In this document: positions 58,950 to 64,000 of the stretch, piece by piece
Layout: each line of letters begins with the position of its first letter
Position numbering within the stretch: position 1 is the first letter of the stretch
Assembly (NCBI GenBank): GCA_001313365.1
Contig: BBFS01000003.1
Span: 62,001-126,000 of the forward strand
Source of the DNA: Paenarthrobacter nitroguajacolicus JCM 14115
GTDB taxonomy: Bacteria > Actinomycetota > Actinomycetes > Actinomycetales > Micrococcaceae
DNA length: 64,000 nucleotides
Reading direction: 5' to 3'
Made by a program: the position numbers and the translations under genes
The notes under the pieces: model-generated
Databases searched by the model: none
What the model was told of the DNA's origin: nothing
What the model saw: only the letters and a program-made list of their open reading frames with translations

Positions 58950-59817
58950 ATGTCAGCAGAACAATTGACCGTCGCCGTTGTCGGAGCCGGTGGCAAAATG
59001 GGGGGGATGCGCGTTTCCCGCAACCTCCAGAAGTCCACCCACAATGTCTTCTACAGCGAGAACTCCCCCGCCGGCCAGGAACGGGTGCGCGCCGAAGGGC
59101 GCGACATCACCGCCACCGACGACGCCGTTCCCACGGCCGACGTCGTGATCCTCGCCGTGCCGGACACCGTACTAGGCATCGTGTCCGAGGCCGTCGTTCC
59201 GCAGATGAAGTCCGGCGCGATCCTCCTGACCCTGGATCCCGCGGCCGCGTATGCAGCTTGCTGGCCAAGCGCGACGACGTCGTTCAGGCCGTGGCGCACC
59301 CCCCCTGCCACCCGTCCGTGTTCCTGGAGCGCACCACCAAGGAAGAATGGGCCGACACCTTCGGCGGCCAGGGCGCCCCCCCGCAAAACGTCGTATCCGC
59401 GATCGACGACGACGCGCCCGCAGCAACCCGCGACGTAGCCGAAGCCGTCATCCGCACCATCTACGCACCCGTGATCGACGTTCACTGGGTCACCGTCAAG
59501 CAGCTCGCCATCCTGGAACCCACCCTGGTGGAAACCGTAGCCTGCATGATCGGCACGCTACTTAACGAAGCCCTCCACGAGACCGTGCACACCGCCGGCG
59601 TCCCGAGGAAGCGGCGAAGGCAATGCTGTTCGGCCACGTGCAGATCGCCCTCACCAACGCACTGCGCGGGTCCAACCCGTTCTCCGAAGCCTGCGAAATT
59701 GCCATCCAGTACGGCAAGGAAACCATCATCAAGGACGACTGGAAGAAGATCTTCGATGACTCCGAGCTGGACGGCGTCATTGCCAAGATGCTCAAGCTGG
59801 ATGCAGTGAAGCGCTAA
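58950..59817 (+). CDS. apnO: NAD(P)-binding phosphogluconate-dehydrogenase-C-terminal-domain protein, probable D-apionate oxidoisomerase, frameshifted
   Basis: A Rossmann-type dehydrogenase of about 285 residues. TVAVVGAGGKMGMRVSRNLQ is the cofactor motif. It continues ADVVILAVPDTVLGIVSEAV, AILLTLDPAAAYAGLLAKRD, VQAVAHPCHPSVFLERTTKE, HWVTVKQLAILEPTLVETVA and, after a break near 59605, EEAAKAMLFGHVQIALTNAL. It ends VIAKMLKLDAVKR-stop. Breaks also lie near 59000, 59258, 59300 and 59378. It begins one base after the oiaC stop and closes the operon before a terminator. ApnO converts D-apionate to 3-oxo-isoapionate by oxidation with rearrangement; the assignment rests on family plus operon context. 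Confidence 0.78.
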
Positions 59818-59890
59818 GACGGCTCGCGGCCGAGGCAGCGCCCCCCCTGGCGCCAGGCTCTTTGGCGCTTCTGCCATCACCGCCGCATGA

Positions 59891-59925
59891 GAAAGCTCCC
59901 AACGAAGTCTTCGTTGGGAGCTTTC
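59891..59925 (+). terminator. Terminator of the apionate operon
   Basis: GAAAGCTCCCAACGAA, loop GTC, then its exact reverse complement: a perfect 16-bp stem followed by TTG. A second short repeat CTGGCGCCAG lies at about 59848. Confidence 0.75.
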
Positions 59926-60434
59926 TTGCACGTGGGCTGTCCGTGCAGTTTATGCAATTAACACAGATCTGCCGACGGCCTGTTGGGCCTGGCCGGTATC
60001 GGTGCGGAGGGCGAGGCCTGAAGGTGAATGACGTTTAATGCAGCAGAGATTGGAAGAGAAGGGTTGTCTCATAGCTGCGACGTGCCTGCGCCAAGAAACA
60101 TGCAGACCACTGAGCCCCACGGCATCCTTACGAATGTTGCTGGCGGACCAGACCGTAGGGGACAGCTGGGTGGGCGCGGACGATATAGCTTCCGGTACCT
60201 ATCCGCGTGATCATCACACCTACTTTGTGGAACGATGCGCTTTCCGTGACTATGGCGACAGCATGAGCTAGGGCCTCGTCCGGCTCCCCCCCGTGTTCGC
60301 ATCATTGATTTCGACCATGCCAGGAGGCTATCGAGCTCACGCCTGTCCGGCTTTTGTCCAGTCTCAGCCGACACCTCAATGTCCATCTTTCCTCCCATCT
60401 TCTGTCCGTTCTCAACGCGATGGCCGGAGGTGGC
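59926..60434. other. 509-base gap without a recognised gene
   Basis: I see nothing confident between the apionate terminator and the second SDR gene. Short frames at 60028-60210 and 60038-60271 (+) match no family. Confidence 0.5.
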
Positions 60435-61193
60435 TTAGAGGCGGTGAGTCCGCCGTCGATTGTGAAGATGCCGCCGGTGGCGTAGGTGGAGTCGTCGCTG
60501 GCGAGGTAGACCATGATGCCTTCAACATCAGCGGCGGTGCCGGCGCGTCCGAGCATGGTGGAATTCACCAAGCCAGCACGTTGTTCAGGATCGTTGGCGA
60601 TGGTTTGGACAAGTGGGGTTTCGGTGTAGCCGGGGGACCACGGTGTTGACCTGATGCCTTCTGAGGCGTAGTCGGCGGCGACGACGCGGGCCAGGCCGTG
60701 GACACCGGCCTTTGAACTGGTGTACGCGGTGAAAGTTCCACCGCAGGCCACAACGGCAGTAGGCTCCCGGTGCAAATTATCGAGCCGCCTCCCCCCCGGC
60801 GAAGGCCCGGACGGCATGCTTAAGGGTCAGGAACGCCCCCCCGCGTTGGTTGATGCGGATGGTTTTTTCCCAGACCTCCAGGTCCAGGTCGCCCACGCGG
60901 GCGTCCTGGCCGAAGAACTGGACTCCGGCGTTGGCGACCACAATATCGAGAGGCCCGTCCTTGAGGGCAGTGGCGTAGGCGGTTTGGACGCTGCTTTCGT
61001 CGGAGACGTCCATGAGCAGGGCTTTGGCGGAGGCTGAGCCGGTTTCCTTCGCGGCGGTGACGGCGGCTTCGTAATTCAGGTCGGCGAAGTAGACGGTGGC
61101 GCCTTCGGCCACGAAGCGGGTCGCGACAGCACGTCCAATCCCGGAGCCCGCTCCGGTGACCAGAGCTGTTTTACCTACAAGTCTTAGCGACAT
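60435..61193 (-). CDS. Short-chain dehydrogenase/reductase, copy B, frameshifted
   Basis: A paralogue of the SDR at 44966-45731. It reads GKTALVTGAGSGIGRAVATR, FADLNYEAAVTAAKETGSA, SSVQTAYATALKDGPLDIVV, ANAGVQFFGQDARVGDLDLE, VWEKTIRINQRGG-AFLTLK, FTAYTSSKAGVHGLARVVA and VYLASDDSTYATGGIFTIDG. The natural end is GGLTAL-stop at 60435 if one C is restored. It has G7 where copy A has G8 near 60791, which changes the frame. Breaks also lie near 60775, 60650 and 60633. ATG 61193 follows GAAAGGTAAACCTG. It stands outside the apionate operon but may share its substrate. Confidence 0.9.
60444..60854. repeat. Direct repeat, right copy (3' half of SDR copy B)
   Basis: Aligned with 44976-45390 in the same orientation, about 15.5 kb away. 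The high similarity ends within the gene, as expected of a gene-conversion tract. Confidence 0.85.
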
Positions 61194-61270
61194 CAGGTTT
61201 ACCTTTCAAGGAGATCAGGCACGACGGAGAGCGCCATGTGTCGGAGAGGAGGATGCGGGTCAGCCGTTCG

Positions 61271-62184
61271 TTATGAAGTAGCCAGCTGGCGGATTATTGC
61301 TTCAGCCATCGCGGCGTGGCCTGTTTCTTTGGGATGCATCGGAGCGCTTCTTGGTGCAAACATGTAGCCGGTCATCCAAGGATCCTTTGAGCATGCGTCG
61401 TGATGGCGGCTGTCCTTGGACGCAGCGATGTAGTCGGAACCGGTTGCCTGCGCGGCGTGCTTGGTGGAAAGACTCAGTTCGCGGGCGACTTCCAGGAGGA
61501 ATTTTTGCCGGTCACCCGAGATCGGGATGAGGCTGCAGGGCTGACCGTTTTGGGGCAGGACTGTGGGGTAATCGACGAGGACGATCCGTGCCAGGGGCGC
61601 TTTGGCTTGGATCTGTTTGATCATCGTTGAGAGTTTTCCTTCCATCTGGGCCAGAACGTTGCGGACAGTTTGCTCTGACTGAGGGGTGCATGCACCGTAC
61701 TGCTTGACCATGTTCGCCGTCGGGCTTGATGGGTTGGTTGCCAGATCGGCGAGGCAGGATTCGGCGATGAGGTTGCTACATAGTTGACGTCGTTGCCGCC
61801 GATCGTGACGGTGACCAAGCGAGCCTCACGGGTGACTGCCTCCATTTGGGGGGTTGATCGAGTGATTGCGGATGTTTTGTGGGCTGGTTGTGATGTTGTC
61901 GGTCGTCGCTCCACCGCAGGTGACATTGGTGATTTTCAGGTCGAGGGCTTTGGCGACGAGGTTGGGGTAGGCGATCAGGTCCGACCACACAGTGCGCCGG
62001 TGTCGGTGGGATCAGCTGGTCCTACACCCGCCCCCCCGGCTGCGTATGAGCTGCCGAGGGCCACGTATGATGCGCCTGGCTGGATAGGGCTTGCTGCATT
62101 GGAAGGTCCTGCGATGAGTGTTGCTCCGACCATGGCAGCGCCGGCGGCTGCTGCAAGGATTCGTGAAGCTTGGGTCACTTTCAT
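61271..62184 (-). CDS. Secreted SGNH/GDSL-type hydrolase, frameshifted
   Basis: An exported esterase or lipase of about 300 residues. A Sec signal peptide (RILAAAAGAAMVGATLIAG, cleavage near SNAAS) precedes block I YVALGSSYAAG with the nucleophile Ser. Block III is VTVTIGGNDVNYV with Gly and Asn of the oxyanion hole. Block V is APMHPKETGHAAMAEAI with the catalytic His. Middle parts include VCGGATTDN-like CGGATTDNITTSPQN and IQAKAPLARIVLVDYPTVL. Breaks lie near 62030, 61988, 61850, 61770 and 61735. Family members hydrolyse lipids or acetylated sugars outside the cell. The substrate is unknown. It sits between the second SDR and a GH3 glycosidase. Confidence 0.88.
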
Positions 62185-62223
62185 GGTTGCCTCTTCTTTG
62201 AGCGCAGTGGAGGGACGAAGGTT

Positions 62224-62270
62224 GTCCGCGAGCGTAGGGCCACATGGACGTGGTCCCCACGCTCGCGGAC
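62224..62270. terminator. Long hairpin between GH3 and SGNH genes
   Basis: GTCCGCGAGCGT and ACGCTCGCGGAC form a perfect 12-bp outer stem. Inside, CCAC and GTGG extend it around ATGGAC. It probably terminates the GH3 transcript. No T run is seen. Confidence 0.65.
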
Positions 62271-62302
62271 GATGTGATTATGAGTGCTGCTCTTGCGTTG
62301 CC

Positions 62303-64000
62303 TCATAGGGAGGCCGGTGCGGAGAGGGGGGGATGCCGTGCCCGTAGGAATATCTGGGAGTCTCGTCTTCGAAGGAGACGTCCTCCCTGCGGGATGCCAC
62401 TTGTTCCATTGATTGGGAGATCTCGAAGGGAAGTGCGCCGCGACGCTCTACCCTGCCGAACAGGATGTCCAGCAGGGCTTCATCAGAGGCTCCGAAGTTA
62501 ACGGTGACGGCTTGGACCCGGCTGGATAGTTGCCCCCCCAGAAGTGCCGGGCGGTCCAGGAAGACATCGACGATTGTCGGAACTTGGCTTTGAATTGTGG
62601 TCAGCCGCTCAAGTTGTGATTTCGTGAAGTCCAACGATCCCGCCCGGAAAAATCGCTCCATACCTTCGGTGCGTTCCTCATAAGGGGGCTTCAATCCTGA
62701 GAAGTGCAGTGTCCGCTTCCGACGGGGAAGCTGCTACCTGTGCGTAGCGTGACAGTGTGGCTGGATCGATTCCCTCGGCGTACACACTAATGCCCTCGGT
62801 GAGTGGCAGGAATGACTCGGCATCGTCGGTGACGACGATGGAACTCCGTTGAGCGGCCAAGCCCTTGGCCGTGTTCTTAGGAGTTCCAACCCCGCTTGCC
62901 ACTGCGTCAACGTCGACCTCTGCATTGTCAAAGAGTCCCAGACGGAACTTTTCGGTAAGGAGGCGCCGGGCAGATTCATCGAGGCGGGCCTCACTCAGAC
63001 GGCCGTCGGTCACAAGCTTGACCACCAGTTCCTGTGATGCTTCACCTCCGAGTTGGTCGCAGCCGGCATTCAGGATAGCGAGAACCCGCTCCGCACGGTT
63101 CAGGTGTTCCAGACCCCCACGCGCGTGCCAGCATGGGGGGGCACCGAAGACATGCCCGTCCGTGACAAGCGTGAAGTCAGTGCAGACGATTCCGTCGAAG
63201 CCAAGTTGGTCGCGCAGGAGTTCGTTGATGATCTGGCCGTTGAAGGCGAATCCGACTTCCTCGACCGGCTTGCCGTTCAGATGAAGACCTACCGGCATGC
63301 GTAGTACGGCATGATCTGTGTGACACCGAGGTCAAGGGCATCGATAAAGGCTGGAGGTGGTCCTTGAATCTGTCACCTGGCCAGACCTGTTCGCGTCCGT
63401 ACGGGAAGTGCGGATCCTCGCCGTCTTTCTGGGCCCCTCCGCCGGGGGGGAAGTGTTTGATCATGGCCGCTACCTCTTCGGCCGGGGATGTTCCGCGCAA
63501 TCCTTCAATGTAGGCCCGGGAGAGGGTGCTGACTATTTCCGGATCTGCCCCCCCGAAGGTTCCCAGCGTGCGGGCCCAGCGGGGGATCACTGGCAATGTC
63601 CAAGGTCGGACCGAGAGCCACACGAATACCTACTGCCGTGAGTTCTCGCCGAACAATATCGGCATGTTCCCTCACCAGGTTCACATCACGAACGGCGCCA
63701 AGACCCAGGTGTTCAGGCCACTGGGAGAAGCCACTGGCAGCGGCACCCGTGGCGGGGGGGTTGGAGAAGAAGCCATGACGGGGGGGATCCGAAGACACCG
63801 TGATCGGAACCGAAAGGCGGTTCTGTTTGGCAATATCCTGCGCCTCGTTGTGCCATCGGGCAATGTCCTCGGGAGAGGCCGGACCCATCAGGCAAAGTGG
63901 GAAATACCCGCTTCGATCAGTTGCCGGGTAGGGCCCCCCCAATACCGGGCTCATCATCAGCGCCGAGTACCTTGCCGCCTGGACCGACGCTCGCCATGGC
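62303..64000 (-). CDS. Glycoside hydrolase family 3 protein (beta-glucosidase-like), 5' end outside window, frameshifted
   Basis: A GH3 enzyme whose start lies past base 64000; at least 565 residues are present. It reads GDDEPGIGG-like MMSPVLGG, IAKQNRLSVPITVSSDPRHG, LGLGAVRDVNLVREHADIVR, GIRVALGPTLDIASDPRWAR, AAMIKHFPGGGAQKDGEDPH (the KHFPG motif) and GFDGIVCTDFTLVTDG with the nucleophile Asp. The second domain reads AAQRSSIVVTDDAESFLPL, VPTIVDVFLDRPALLG and TVNFGASDEALLDILFGRV. The end is GHGIPLSAPASL-stop when the C run near 62330 is shortened. No signal can be judged. It likely hydrolyses beta-glucosides, possibly of plant origin like the apiose locus substrates. Confidence 0.9.

Noticed and set aside
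1..64000. G/C runs as phase-variable contingency loci or programmed frameshifts
   Set aside because: They occur in nearly every gene, including metabolic and regulatory ones, and hairpin arms and paralogues disagree in length, so error is far more likely.
1..64000. CRISPR array
   Set aside because: No series of regularly spaced direct repeats was found.

Overview
The window looks like a chromosome segment of a high-GC actinobacterium of the Arthrobacter/Paenarthrobacter group (Micrococcaceae). Supporting this are the GC-rich codon use, dense catabolic operons run by GntR, LacI and ArsR regulators, CUT1 and CUT2 sugar ABC transporters, a DUF4192 gene and a complete D-apionate/erythrulose gene set of the kind described in that group. 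Almost every long gene is broken by indels. Most sit in G or C runs stretched to six or seven bases, so many genes span two or three reading frames. Three hairpins whose arms disagree in run length, and two paralogous genes that disagree at the same run, show this is very likely a sequence-quality artefact. I therefore annotate whole genes across frameshifts and do not call them pseudogenes.

Layout. 1-2.6 kb: aldehyde dehydrogenase (cut by the window edge), NTF2-like protein and a GntR regulator. 2.7-3.8 kb: an NAD(P)-binding protein divergent from an ArsR-type regulator. 3.8-12.5 kb: a GluABCD-type acidic amino acid ABC transporter, a GntR regulator, an aminotransferase, a two-subunit ThDP decarboxylase like sulfopyruvate decarboxylase, a semialdehyde dehydrogenase and a small membrane protein. 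Together they suggest uptake, transamination, decarboxylation and oxidation of an acidic amino acid such as cysteate. A perfect 12-bp palindrome lies in both the transporter and the regulator promoter. 12.5-15 kb: an SDR and an old-yellow-enzyme gene divergent from a second ArsR paralogue, with a symmetric nested operator between them. 15-26 kb: a CUT2 transporter with carboxymuconolactone-decarboxylase-like, iron-alcohol-dehydrogenase, flavoprotein, lactonase-like and zinc-ribbon genes, of unknown substrate. 26-34.7 kb: an alpha-galactoside operon (LacI, Gfo/Idh/MocA, CUT1 transporter, GH36 alpha-galactosidase).

34.7-44.9 kb is an accessory island. On its left are a 3' tRNA fragment with its terminator and two long palindromes. 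Inside are a CBASS-like antiphage locus (CD-NTase, E2-like protein, membrane protein), a very large STAND ATPase with an N-terminal Cap4/DUF4297-like nuclease domain and HEAT-like repeats (Avs-like), and a DUF4192 gene. A 43-bp imperfect palindrome lies near its right end.

45-61 kb holds the apionate locus: SDR, ApnL-like lactonase, CUT2 transporter with a DUF2291 protein, GntR, then MFS, LerK, DerI, LerI, OiaC and ApnO on the other strand. A GTCAACCGGTTGAC-type operator occurs at both promoters. Two near-identical SDR genes flank the locus as direct repeats about 15.5 kb apart. 61-64 kb: a secreted SGNH hydrolase and a GH3 glycosidase that runs off the window.
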